DNA from: Toxoplasma gondii ME49
Taxonomy: Eukaryota > Apicomplexa > Conoidasida > Eucoccidiorida > Sarcocystidae
DNA: 64,000 nucleotides
Reading direction: 5' to 3'
Assembly: GCF_000006565.2 (NCBI RefSeq)
Contig: NC_031474.1
Coordinates: forward strand, 3,011,662 to 3,075,661
A model generated the notes under the pieces. It was given only the letters and a program-made list of their open reading frames with translations. It was not told the DNA's origin and made no database searches. The position numbers were made by a program, and so were the translations under genes. Shown piece after piece: positions 35,801-48,300 of this stretch (positions are counted from its first letter, which is position 1; each line of letters begins with the position of its first letter).

Positions 35801-36579
35801 ATCAACGGCAGGAGTCAGAGTGGAGACAGAGACGGCGAAGAGAAGGAAGAGGAAGATCTCCCTCCGGCGCCTGCGCCTGCGGACATTCGGAGCCCCGTGG
35901 TGCTGCTCAGCAACATGGTGACGCCGAGCGAGGTCGACGGCGAACTGAAAGACGAGGTACGTGGAGAAAAGACTGGCGAATGGGTGTTTTTTTCTGCATT
36001 CTTCTTTGGGCGAAAAAAAGGGATTAGGTGGAGAACTGAGAGACGAGGAAAGAGGCGAAATGCAAGGAAAAGACTGGGGTCTCAAAACAGGCGTTGCGTT
36101 GGTCCTTGGAGACAAAAAACGCTTCGTTGATTTGAGGTTCTCCTGCGTGTCTCTGACGGACGAGTTCAGGCGTCGGGATGTCTCGCCCCCGCAGTCTGTA
36201 ATTTTCTTCTTGCGCGTCACCTTGTTTGAACGTGAGCCAGTCTTCTCTCGTTGTGGGTGCCAAGCGTTTTCGAAGGATTTCAAAGAGTCTTTTCTTCTCG
36301 CTCGTGCACACCGTGTCGAGTCACGGAAGCCACGTTCCGCAGCGCAAATGGATTTTTTCTGCTTTTCAGGTGCGCGAGGAGTGCTCCAAGTTTGGCAGCA
36401 TCAAACGCGTGGAAGTTCACACGTTGAAGGAGACTGTTCGCATCTTTGTCGAGTTTTCGGATCTCTCTGGAGCGCGAGAGGCGATCCCGTCTCTCCACGG
36501 CCGGTGGTTTGGAGGCCGACAAATCATCGCAAACACCTACGATCAAGAACTTTTCCATCAGGGCGAATACGAGGCCTGA
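29862..36579 (+). CDS. PUF60: PUF60-like splicing factor (ULM candidate, RRM-RRM-UHM)
   Basis: Eleven exons: 29862-29924, 30346-30427, 30632-30705, 31085-31153, 31468-31604, 32637-32710, 33204-33353, 33963-34111, 34697-34850, 35520-35956 and 36370-36579. All are GT..AG and in phase, giving 532 residues. PUF60 binds uridine-rich tracts at 3' splice sites and works with U2AF/SF3B. The N-terminus is SR-like (RSRSRSRSPRR), followed by RKRKKRTGWD (residues 22-31), which resembles a UHM ligand motif. RRM1 begins CRIYVGSLDYYL (about 74) with GFCFVEYA. RRM2 begins RVYIGNVPFGF (about 250) with GYGFIEYA. An Ala/Gly/Pro-rich linker leads to the UHM (about 441-525): VVLLSNMV, then KRVEVH, RIFVEF and the GRWFGGRQI loop. 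This RRM-RRM-UHM order with GRWF is diagnostic of PUF60. For exon 8 the acceptor at 33963 is used; the nearer AG before 33986 would run into a stop. Confidence 0.95.
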
Positions 36580-39500
36580 ACGCGGGCGTCGCAGTCCAGT
36601 CCGTGAAACTGTTTCTCCTCCGTCCTCCGCGCGTTGCGTCTGTAGCTGCCTCACACGCTCGCTTCCTGAAGCAGCCGAAAAGGAAGCGAAACGGCTGCAG
36701 AAGAGCAACGCGAGTGGCCAGAGACTGCGGAGAAGGAAAGAGGGTCTTTCCTGGAGTGACATGGGGTACACAACACCAAGTGCACCTCAGCGAGAGAGGA
36801 GCAAAAGAAATTAATTTCTCTCCTATATATATATATATATATGTTCATATGTGTATATGTATATAAATGGGGAGATATGTGGGTTCGGTGGCCGAAGTGA
36901 CTAGTGGTATTGCATGCGTTTTCTGCGGAGAGACAAGACGTGGAAGCCGTTAAGGGGAGGCGTGAGGTGAAGTATCTAAAGAGCACTGGGGAACGGAGGT
37001 TGTTGATTTCTGGGCCAAGTCCACTGAAGAAGATTACGATCAAACCAGCATGTATCTGCATATACATGCGTGCGTCGTTACGTTTAACCCCATATATATA
37101 TATATATAAATATATGAGAAATTGGATGTCTTCTGGATTGTCTCGGACGGTGGCCTCGGGGAGTGGCGCCACTGGCTGGTAGTTGCTTCTTGTATCGCTG
37201 GAGCATCAGATCCGCAGGAAAAGTCAAGGGGGAGGCGAGAGGAAGGACCAGCGTTGCCTGCGTCTTGCCAAGCGAAGACGAGGTAGCCGAGTGGAGAGGG
37301 TCCAAAGAGAGAGAGGAGCGTGAAACGTCTGTTTCGTACGCGCGACGGCGTGTGTGGTGGAAAGTGGAAGAGACAGAGGCGGAGAGACATCGACTGAGAG
37401 GAAAAGGAGCAAGGTTTTGGACTTTTGCGAGAGACGTTTCCGCATGCTGAGGGCCCTTGCGGTTTCTGCTTTCTCGCGGCGAGGGATAGCAGACGCTTCT
37501 CGTTTTTCTCATGTCTTTTTTCACGGGGGGCCTTCTCGTCGCGTCTTCTTCTCGGACGACGATGGAAGAGAGTCTTCCACTTTTGGAAAAGAAGCAAACA
37601 GATTGGGAGCAGGCACTCTGGGATCTCGGGGTGGGCGTGGCGACGCGAAGAAGAAAAATCGGAAGCGGAACCGATGCGAGTTCCTCTCAGAGGGGGGTCT
37701 TTCAAGAAGACGGTTTCCATGCTCTCTCAGGTGTACAGACAAGCCAGTTTTTTGAGGGGAGGGACAGAAACAAACGCAGAGTTGGGTTTCGTCTTTTGGA
37801 GGCTTTTCTTGTTTTTTTTGTCGTTGCTTTGTCGTTTTCTGAGTCGTGGAGCCTCGCTTCGTCTCGATCTGGCGTTCCTTGGTGACTGTGGATCTCTTTT
37901 CAATCTTCAGCGAGTTTGGCACACGATTCGTTTGTTGCCTTTTCAGTGAGAAGCGCTTCCGCCGCTTTTTCGTCGACATCGGCTCTGTTGACGACACGAA
38001 CTGCGTTCTCTCGGGGACTGTCGACGCGAAGTTGAAACTTTCCTCTCTGAAAGAACAGGCGGACCTCTTTTGGCTTCGTGCGAGCTGAATCACCCGCGAC
38101 GCGTCACACAGAGTCTGTTTCATGTAGCGACGGTTCTCTTGAAAAGAGCGCGTTTCTCAGGATGTGTGTTTCAAACGCAAAAAGCTCTTCAGAAGATATG
38201 ACGGACTCTCAGAGTGTGGGGCGCAAAATGCGCAGAAAAGAGCAGAAAAAAGAGTATGAGGTGCTGCCCTAAGCGTGTATGCATTCTTCGGACAGGCTGG
38301 TTCAGACTTTGTTTCACTCGGCAAGAGGTTTAGACTGCGTTTCGAGGATTCGAGAGCTCCCTTCTTCCTTTGTTGGAGTCGTAAGATACTGGTAGCAAGG
38401 GCATGAGGAAACTCTCGAATGGAACTGCGTTCACGGAAAGCAAAAGGACTTTCCTCAGATTCATTTAGGGAACGCGAGGTGTGCCTCTAGCCATCGCGGA
38501 GTCTCTGTTTTCTGCAAGCCCTCTCCGAAACAGACCAAGCCGTTTATGGAACGGGACATGCTTTCCCTTTCGATCTTGGTTTTACCACCGCAGTTGACTG
38601 CTGAAGAGAGAGTTGACAGCGTCGGAGATCAATGTTCCACGAGCTTCGTATTCCTCGTCATGTTTTTGCGAGGTGTCACACACATGGCTTCGGAAATCCA
38701 GAAATCTGTCGAAAAACGTGGAACCTCTGGGATTCTCTAAAGCGCGTGCAAGTCGCCGATCCTTGTCCGAGAGGAAGAGCCAGCTGCGCGCTGAAAACTC
38801 GGTGTTCTGCTGTGTTGCCCTTCACGAGCGACCTCCCCAGAGACATCTTCAGAGCTCTCACGTCCTTGCGCGTATCCTGTACATACACGGGTGTGGCGAG
38901 ACGTGAAGACAGAGCAGCGTGACGCAAAGAAGCGTTTCGTTGGTAGAAAAAAGACAGGTAGCCTCCTCCAAGTCGCCGAGGTGCGACCAGACAGGCAAGC
39001 GAAGAGACAGGTCCACTCTCCGTGTCGCCTGCGTCTCGCTGAATGCTGAAAGAGTATTTGTGCAGCGACGCCCATGCCTCGGATACCTGCGCATCTCGAG
39101 CACTGGACATTCGCATGTTCTTGTTCGCCCCGACGCTCAGGGATAGGACTGAGGCAGCGACGCAGAACCACGAAGAAGCGTTGAGCGAAAGTGTCAGAAT
39201 CGCTCGACAGGGAGTGTATCGTCTCGTGGTGCTTCAGTGATGATTGAGTTCGTCTTCCACTCTAAAACGCCCGACATGGAAAGCCCCGTTTTCCGCGCAG
39301 AGTGCAGAAATGGCGAGTCACCGTATAGAAGAGGCACAAAAACAAAGGTGCAAGCGTTTTCCTTACACTGTGACACAAAAGACCGTGATGGCTCTTCTCT
39401 TCCGATGCCTCATGCATTTTCATCGACGGAGAAACCTCTTCCGCTGTTCCTTCGTGTTTTTCGATATTCTGTCACTGCGTGAAGCGCAACCGAAAAACGC

Positions 39501-39813
39501 GCTCTCTTCCAGTCTGCTGCTCCCTCTCCTTTTTTTTTCTCTCGATCTCCACTTTCCTCTATGCGCACACCCTTGCACCGGCCGTCCTGTCTCCTCTCGT
39601 TTCTCCTTTCGTGGGGGGTCACAGACTTTGCTGTCTGCCGGAGTCCCCCGCTTCCGAGGCGTTCCTCAGGTCCCTTTGCAAAGTCCAGCAGCAGCAAACG
39701 CTTGTCGCTCGAGGATCACCCTGGTCTGCTTTGTGACGGACGGCGTGATCCAGCTGTTCGCCGTTCCGCTTCCCCAGTTTCTCTCCGTTCTGTCTGCCGC
39801 GGCTCCTTCACAG
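36580..39813. other. Intergenic between convergent PUF60 and the lysine-rich gene
   Basis: Shared 3' flank with short TA runs at about 36823-36842 and 37092-37112. Several frames of 100-230 codons on both strands overlap at 37.0-38.1 kb, but none has motifs or matching splice partners. I see no supported gene. Confidence 0.5.
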
Positions 39814-41937
39814 TTACGGCAACGCAAATCCGTAGAGAGTCACTTCTCCTTTCTTGGGCAAGATGAAAGTCGACGCCTGCAACCGCACACAACGCAAGCA
39901 GAAACGCATGCAAAACATGTGGAGCGGCGCGACATTTTTTTTGGTAGGAAGGCGGCCTGTCTGCCAACGCGCTAGCTGAATTTGCTCTGTTGTTCGAAAA
40001 AGGGATTTCCGACACGCTCTCTCAAGGACATTTTTCACCTGCAGAGATGGGCCGTAGCCGACAGCGACGACACAACTGAAACAGCGAAACGCACAGTCCC
40101 GTGCCGACACAGTTCGCCTATCACTTGTTCTGCTAACGAAACTGACTTGTGACCGCACGAACCAGACAAGGCAGCCGGCAAAGCAACTCAAATCTCCAGC
40201 GAGCCCCCGAGAGCGTTTTCCCGCTTGTTTGGAAGTCAGCTCTTCTCCACGGCTCTCGGTTCTCTGCATGCGTCCGCGCTTACCTGGAACGATCCTGAAA
40301 GACAAGGTTCTTCGTCTTCTGCTACGTCAGATGAGACTCGCAGGAAAGTTCCATTCAGGTGACCAGACTCTCCACTTTCTGTTCACATGGAACATGAAGT
40401 GAAACATCGATCACATCACCGATGAGGACTAATCTACAGTGCACAGACTGCTGAAACGTTGAAAGCGCCGCTGAGAAACATTTCTCAAGCCGGAGAAAGG
40501 TGCGCCCCAACGCGGCTCACATCTTCACGCACTCCATCGGGTGCCCTGCGCCTTGGCCTCGACGCAGGCGCATGCGTAGAGGGGACACAAATCCGATTAG
40601 AACATGTGCAGGGGGAAGGCGGGAAAGGCGTTTCCGTTTACCGATCCCGCCTTCTCCATGCATACACCCGGGCAAACGTACGCGTCTGTGAGCTTTGAAA
40701 CGCATGGCACTACACTTATTTCGATACGAAACGTATGCAGACGTCACACCGACTTGCCCCGACATAGAGAGAGACGCATACCGCCTCACAGCTGCAACGC
40801 AGCTCCGCATGGAAACGCGTCCACACACACACCCGCGCGTTGAAGAATTACATGCATTCAGTCATCGTTAAATTCACGTTTCTGTTAACGCATGGGCAGT
40901 TCCACCACATCGGCGTTCGGGATGACTGTCAATACGCAGTCATGTGCATGCCCGTAGAGAGATGCAAACGGCTGCATGTATTGTTCTGACATGTTCGTAT
41001 CTGTCTGAACTGCGCTGTTTCGACGTCTCTAGATCTCGGTCGGTCCACCAGATGACACAACGATGCACGTATGAGCTTGCATGAAAAAACCGAGACCCCA
41101 GAAGGCTCACCCAACTGGAGAAGTCCACTGATGTGACGGAGCGTAGCTTTCTTCAGTTTCTCCCTGTTTCCACCAACTTCAAGAAGGACGCGGTCGACAT
41201 GACCCGAGCCTCCCACGATGAGAAACGCCTTCGGTTTCCCTTGCTTGGCATTTCCTGCAGACGCCCCGCAAGTTGTGACTCGCTCGACCTGCAGAAGGTG
41301 ACTCAGAACGTCTTGCAGAGCAAACGACCTAAGCGATGAAGGTGCCGCACCAGCTCGGGAGAGCGACAGGCGCAACAGAGGAAGGCCTGAGAGTTGCACG
41401 CAAGACGACGCAGAGAACGAAGCATCAGGTTCGTCTTCAGATGAGTCTTGGTTTCGCTCTCCCTCCTCTGGCTTCGCTGCAGACACACACCGGACCTGCT
41501 CTGCCTCGGTGTCTTGCTCTACGAAAGCACTGCGTTTCTTCTTCCTCTTGGACTTCTTCTCGCTCTCGTCTTCGCTCCCGCGTTGGTCAGGAACCGCCTC
41601 CGGCATGTTGCGTTTCCTCGACGACGCCGGCGCTTCCTTTCGCTTCTTTGCAGACCCTCCTCCAGGCCCCACAGCCGACGAACTCGCCGCCTGCGGATTC
41701 GGTGGAGAGTCTCGACGCGACTTCTTCCCAAGCGTCTCCTGCTCAGCAGCTGCAAAACCGACAAACAGAAGGAAGTATCAGGACCAGAAAACTCGACGAA
41801 TCCATCCAAACCGAGAATGCCACGGCCACCCCACAGGCTTGCAGGGGGCTGAAACGCTTTCCCCTTTTCCTTAGATACATAGACACATGCATACAAATAT
41901 ATACATATATATAGATATACATATATAGATATACATA

Positions 41938-41969
<32 letters not shown>

Positions 41970-41980
41970 CATATATATAC

Positions 41981-42016
<36 letters not shown>

Positions 42017-42487
42017 GCACGTATAGACATTTATATGTACACACGCGTATAGAGCTAGGCATTTATCTACTACATGTTTATTTACACGTCCAAAACAGGT
42101 GTATGTACAGCTTCTCTGTGCCTCTTTTCACACAGATATTTACAGCGATATTCCGTACACCTGCTGAAGGCGCCAGTACGAAAATACTGAAGCCACAACG
42201 ATCACGGTTCAGCTACCTCCACTTGTTTCGCATGCGGCAACCCACTCAAGGATGCCTACATCTTATCCGCGTCCTCAAGTATGAAAGGATGCCTCTACGT
42301 AGGCATGAAAGTACGTAATCATGCATCGATCAATCTGCGTGTCTATCTACATCTGTATTCCTACACGCATATATATATATATATATCAGTATCTCCCTCT
42401 GCAGATATACTTACATATATATATATGTATATATATGTCTGAAGAGAGAGCGGGAGAGACATAAATGCGTGTGTACATATACAAATT

Positions 42488-42527
<40 letters not shown>

Positions 42528-43426
42528 TGGTGTTTTGGTATGGGCGAAAAGGCGGCAACTTACGGACAGAGGGAGCAAGAGTGCCTCCGCGAACGAAGAA
42601 GGCGTAGAGTGGAGACGTCGGAGACAGCGTCCTGCAGATACGCAGCGGAAGCACAGGCAAGCGAGAGATGAAGAACCGGGAGGCGACGCCGCAGGAGGTT
42701 GCGAGGAGAGCCGAGAGGCGCAGAGACAGTCTTGCGCGACTTTTCCGGAGAGAAAAAGAGGGAGAGAGACGCGTTTCGAAACTGGAGCAGAAGCATCGAA
42801 CAGCAGGGGAAGACGGCAACAACGCACAGTTGGTGAAACCTAGGACGAGGGGAAGCAAGAGGATAGTGAGCAAGGAAGGAGGAGAGAGGAGAGACGAACG
42901 AAAGAGGAGAAAGAGGAGACATGAAGCACAACGCATCATCCATCAAGAGAGAGATCGAAAGCGCCTGCCTCTTCTCTTGTCTGGCCTTCGAGCACCACTG
43001 TTCTCCCTTCACTCTCCCTTCCTCTCTTCCTCTCTTCCTCTCGGTCTCCTCTCTATCCCTCTTTGCTTTCTTGGTTCCACTTTTGTCGTGATCTGGGTGT
43101 TTTCTCTCTCTCCCCTTCCTTTGTTGTACTTCTCCTGCAAGCATGGTTGTGGGACTGCATGCGTCGAGACGGAGTCCCTGCCCTCGTTCTCCTTACTCTC
43201 CTGACGACTCTGTGGGGCCTTCTGTTTTCTCCTGCTTTCTGCTTCCTTGTTTGCCGTCTCTCTCGTCGTCATCGCTGAAGTAGACATGGCCGTCCCCCGC
43301 CGGCGCAGGAGGCGGCGGTTCGCTTCTCGAAGCGCGCGCGCCTGTTCCGAGGCCTCCTCTGCGGCCTCTCTCCTGCTTTTTCGCAGAAAGATGGTCGTGG
43401 ATCGCCTGCAACTTCGCGTCCTCCAT
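39814..43426 (-). CDS. Unrecognised lysine-rich protein with an 11-nt microexon
   Basis: Best model: five exons 43426-43197, 42631-42564, 41749-41111, 40294-40284 (11 nt) and 39876-39814. Phases agree throughout and give 336 residues. It starts [21 protein letters not shown] in good context (gcaATGg), then has an acidic YFSDDDERD patch, a very basic segment ([25 protein letters not shown]) and a more globular C-terminus (about 215-336) with [11 protein letters not shown] and [20 protein letters not shown]. The basic/acidic composition suggests a nuclear or nucleolar protein, but I do not recognise the family and assign no function. The large central exon is secure. Exon 2 (22 codons) and the microexon rest only on splice sites and phase. 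Skipping the microexon gives a different tail ending at 39716. Confidence 0.6.
41889..42016. repeat. TA/TACATA microsatellite field
   Basis: About 130 bp of TATATA with regularly spaced ACATA and AGATA breaks, inside intron 2 of the lysine-rich gene. Confidence 0.88.
42368..42525. repeat. TA microsatellites (three blocks)
   Basis: TA runs at about 42368-42386, 42413-42437 and 42489-42525 with short unique DNA between. They lie immediately downstream of exon 2 of the lysine-rich gene. Confidence 0.8.
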
Positions 43427-45381
43427 TGCGAGAAGGAACTCTCTCAGCCGGCGAGAAGGAAACGAGAGGGAGAGAGAAGAGAGGCGGAGGCCAGCGACGG
43501 GGAAGGAAGCTGAGAGCAAACGGAAAAGAGGTCCAGAGTTGAAGAGCGAGAACGCGAGAAGAGGAAGATGGCGGCAGAGAACAAGGGGAAGTGAAAGAAA
43601 CGAGAGAGAAGAGGAGGAAGAGTCAAGAAGAGAAAACAGAGGGGAGATAAAGGAGAACTAGCAGAGCGAGGGAGAAACGGGAGAGAGCAGAAGCTCGTTG
43701 AGAAGACTCAGAAAGAAAGAAATGCCGGAGGTTTTAGAGCGATTTCGCGGAGAGGGAAAAGAGCGGCGACAGTGCAGTTGGGGACTCAACGCGGTCGGTG
43801 ACTGCGACGCAGGGACTTGAGAGGCGAGAAGAGGAGAGGGAGAGGAACAGGGCAGGCAATATTCGAGGGAGAACCTCTTCAGAAGAAACATTTCCTTTCG
43901 CAAGTCTCTTTTCCTCTTGTTGACGTTCTGCGAGACACCGCGTCTGATCTCGTTTTTCTTCCTGTCCCGCATCTGTCTCCGAAGTCGATTTTTTTCAGCG
44001 CGACTGCATGCAGTCTTCTGCGATTCGCGCTGGGGGAGAGTGACAAGCCGCGCCTTTTCCTTTTCTTTCCGTGATTTTTGACTCTTTCCGGTCGGAAGAC
44101 GAGTTCCTTGCTCACCTCAAAAGCATCTGTCCGCGACGAGAACTTTTCTGTTTCCAGGCTGAAGAAGCGAAAGGCCGCTGTCGACTCGTCTGGCTCTCCA
44201 GTGTATTCGGCAGCGTGCCTCTTCGCATCTGCCTGCGCTTCGATTTCCCTCCGGCAGCGTCGTTGCCTCGGTTCTCCCCTTGCTTCTCGCGCTCGTTGGC
44301 TAGTGTCTGACGTCCGCGTCTCTTTTTTTTCTTCGAGCTGTCGAAGACGACGCGGGCGTCCTCCAGCTCCTTTTTCCTCCACTCTCACCGCTGAACGTCA
44401 AGAAACAAGAGCTCGTGCAGAAAAAGGGAGCGGCCTATCGTTGTTCAGACCTTCAACAAAGAAGGAAACTTGCCTTCTTCACTGTTGCTTAGGTGAGAGT
44501 CGTCGACAAAAATCTGCTTTCTGCGTCTGCAGGCGACTTCCCGCTGTTCCTCCACTGGAGACGCAGGGGCGACTCGACTTTCCCTAAACAGGATCTGTCG
44601 TTTCCTCTTCTTGTCCTTTCTTCTCTTCTCCTTTGTCTTCCTTGTCTTCGTCTCCTTGCGGAGTTTTTCTTGGGTGGACCGCTCTCTGTGTGCGTCTTGC
44701 GTCTTCTGAACGCCCTGCTTTTTCCTCTCTCTTCACTCTTCTCTTTCTCTTCTCTCTCTTCTTTCTCTTGCCGCTTCACAACTCCTCTTCCTTCTCCTGC
44801 AGCTCCGTTTCTCGACTTCCCTCTTCCCTCGCCTCTTCCGTCGAGGCGGCCTGTTGCCTTCTCTGAAGAGCTGCAGACGGAGTCACCTCGCGCAACAGCC
44901 TCTGAGCCGCAGCAGAGACGAGAGAGAGAGCGGAGAAGAAGAGAAGCGAAGGAACGCAACGGACGCAGGAGAAGATCAGGAACACACGGAGAAGGACGCG
45001 CGCTAAGAAGGCCGCGTGAAAACAGAGAAATCAAGGAAGAAACTAAATTCAAAGAGAAAGGCGGAGCGAGGGGGTCGACGAAATGGAGGTGGATGCCGAG
45101 CCTTCAAGGTGACTCCTTCCAGCTTACATCAAGAGCTGTTGACAGATTTGTTTCTAGAAATTCACGCGCCGCCTTTCATGACTTGTATCACTCGCACTTG
45201 ACGTCGAACGCTTCTCTCTCGTTCTCCTCGCTTCCTTTCTTCTTCCCCCCTTCGTCGCTTTCTCTCTTCGGTTTCTTCTCTTTCTCTCTTCTGTTCTTCG
45301 GCCCATTCTTCTTCCCCCGTCCAAGCTCCTCTCCGTCTTCTTCTCGCCTCTCGAAGGACCTGCTGCCTTCTGCACATCAAC
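43427..45381. other. Divergent intergenic region, lysine-rich gene / RRP42
   Basis: Purine-rich on the + strand from about 43430 to 43870 (sense pyrimidines for the minus gene). Pyrimidine-rich on the + strand from about 44580 to 44830 and 45190 to 45380 (sense pyrimidines for RRP42). No TA microsatellite and no convincing additional gene, although several frames are open. Confidence 0.55.
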
Positions 45382-48300
45382 ATGGCTGCAGCTTCTTCTT
45401 TCTCTTCTTCCGGCTCGTCGTCTTTGTCTTCCTCTGCGTCTTCTGCCTCTTCTGCGTCTTCTGCCTCTTCTGCGTCTTCTGCAACGGGGGCGGCGGCTTG
45501 CCGCGGCAGAGGACTGCTGTGCGGGGCCGAGCTGCTTTATCTGGAGGAGGGCGTTGCCTGCAACGTTCGCGAAGACGGCCGTGCATGCGTCGAAGTCCGG
45601 CCCAGCCAAGTGGAAACGTTCGCTCTCCCAAAATGCTCCGCGTCTGCGATTGTCCGAAGCAGCGAAAACACCGTTCTCTGCGGCGTCTCGGTACGCGTGA
45701 AGGCCGGCGAAGCTGCAGCGCCCACATGCGTCGAATTTTGACAGTCGCGGCGCTCTCACAGTATACACATCTGTCTATGGCAGGCATATGTACAGATCTT
45801 TATATGTCTGCGTCTCTGTTTATGCATGTGCAGATTCGGAGATCTGTGTGTTTCGCATGTACATGAGCGTCTAGCTGTTTAGGTATATCTGTGGAGATAT
45901 GTGTGTAGGCTGGAAAGCTTTTCTCTGTCTTTCACGGATAAACGCGTCGGAGAAGAGGCATCCGTTCTTTCGGGGAGACAAAACCATTGAAAAAAATCTT
46001 TGTTCAGAGGCGTGGTGTCACTTGCCATGCTTCAGATGCAGCTGGCGCGCCCCACAGCGGCTCCTGATGAGGGCGAAGTTTTTCTCACTGTGGACTGGTG
46101 AGCTGAGTGACGTTCGGAAAACAAAGAAAAGAGAAGAAAGAAAAGAGATGTCGATAACCTCCCGCAGGAAAGGAAAAGCTCCACGTTTGCGCTTTCGTCT
46201 TTGTCTGCTTTCGCCTCTTCCGGTTCCGTTTTGCGGCTTCTGTGGAGCCGGCGAGTCAGGCGGGGCCTCTCCGCAGCGATCGAGGAGGAGGGGGGACGCC
46301 TGGGCTGGAGTGGAGGCCTCGCTCGCAGGCAGTTCTCTCCTTTCTTTCTGTGGCGATCCGTTTCTGCGTCTTCAGTGGTTTTCGTTCTTTCGCGTCGGTT
46401 TTCTTCGCTCTCACGCTCTTCGCGGCGTATCCTCTCTGTTTCGGAGGCTCATCCTGTGTCTCTCGACCCCAAACCGCGGTTCTCTGTTTCTCTCTGCACG
46501 ACGTGAATTGTGTCCTCCCTCTTGCTACCGCTCTTTGCAGGCCGGGTGCTCATTCGCATTGTTCCCCATTTCGTTTTGCATGCACTAAGTCGCGCCGCTC
46601 TGTGTCTTTCTGCCTCATGTCTCTGTTTCATGTCTCTGTTTCATGTCTCTGTTTCATGGTTCTGACTTAGCTCCGCGGCCTTGGGCGTCGGCGGAGTTGG
46701 AGGCGGCGTCGCGTTGGAATCCTTTGGGCTCGGCGAAGGCAGCTCCAACAGCAGCCTCCAGGCGCTCCTGTCGGACATGGTTCTCTCTGCAGTGGACAAG
46801 AAGAAGCTCTGCTTGGTGCCGGGGAAACTCATCTGGAGAGTCTTCGTCGACTGCATGGTGAGTCGCGCGAGCAGCGCAAAGGCCAGTGGGGGCGAGACAG
46901 CGGAACGAGAGGAGAGCCGCTGGACAGACAAACCTCGAAGGCAGAGGACAACAACACCCCAGCGTATTCTCGCCACCCCAAAAGGAGGGAGCGACGGATG
47001 AAAAGGAGGGAGAAGAGGCATTGCAGTTCCTAGGATCCTGAGTATGACTCCAGTTATGAAAAATACAGACAGCCAAGGTCTTCATGCTTGCTGCACACGA
47101 CGACCCCAGTGGCTGGCTACGACAGAAGGAGACAGCGAGCGGCAGAGAGCGAAGGAAGGCGAGAAGCGGCTTGCGGTCGAAATGTTTCTAGTCCGAGACG
47201 CGTCCTCTCCAGGTTTCTCTCTCGCAGTTCCCCCGCGCTGCTTTCTTTCGTTCTCGTCGCTCTCGCCGGCTGTGGCGGCCTGCTCATGAGGGAGGTTTCT
47301 CTTGCTTTTTTTCAACTCTCTAATGCCTTGTTTTTCTTCTTCCTCCTGACGGGTGACCTTTTGTTCATGCAGGTGCTCAAGGCCGGGGGCTGTTTGCTCG
47401 ACGCCGTGAGTCTCGCTGTCCATGCAGCTCTTCGGACGACCGTGTGAGTGCCCTGAGCTGGCTTTCTGGAGTCGAGGAAACAAAACAAAGATGAAAGTTG
47501 GATGAACGCTGTTTCAAAGCAGCGGAGAACGAGTGACAGGCACAAAGAAACGACAACTGTGACAGTGAAGTCGCTCCTTTGCATACGAGTCTTCTTGCCG
47601 ACATCGGTCTCCGCGCCGCCGCTTCTTCGCTGTGTCTCTCCCCTTCTGCCTCTTCCAGCGAACTGGGACGCATGGACTTCTCGTCTGATGTTGCGCATCT
47701 TTTCGGTCGCGCATTTATGTCCCTTGCCTCCTCCTCCTTGTCTCTCGCTTCTCCTCTGTCTCCTCCTGACCTGTCGCTTCTCCTCTGTCTCCTCCTTACC
47801 TGTCGCTACTTCGCTGTGTCTCTCCCCTTCTGCCTCTTCCAGCGAACTGGGACGCATGGACTTCTCGTCTGAAGTTGCGCATCTTTTCGGTCGCGCATTT
47901 ATGTTCCTTGCCTCCTCCTCCTCCACCTTGTCTCTCGCTTCTCCTCTGTCTCCTCCTGACCTGTCGCTTCTCCTCTGTCTCCTCCTTACCTGCCGCTTCT
48001 TCGCTGTCTCCTCCTGACCTGTCGCTTCTCCTCTGTCTCCTCCTTACCTGCCGCTTCTTCGCTGTCTCCTCCTGACCTGTCACTTCTCCTCTGTCTCCTC
48101 CTGACCTGTCACTTCTCCTCTGTCTCCTCCTGACCTGTCGCTTCTTTGCTGTCTCTCCGTCTCTGTCCAGGTTGCCATGTGTGTTCGTGGACGAAGAAGA
48201 AGGCGAGGAAGGCGATGGCGCCTTGGGTCAGATTTCTATCCAGTGTGACGAAAGGTACGACACCCTGTCGCAGAAAGCGAAGAGAAGAAAATGAAAAAAG

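Noticed and set aside
42560..43144. Minus frame of 194 codons next to the lysine-rich gene
   Set aside because: Covers the same DNA as short exon 2 in a different frame; its frame does not join the large exon in phase.
47740..48150. Evenly spaced repeats resembling a CRISPR-like array
   Set aside because: Units vary in length and sequence, there are no unique spacers, and it lies in a eukaryotic intron; it is a minisatellite.
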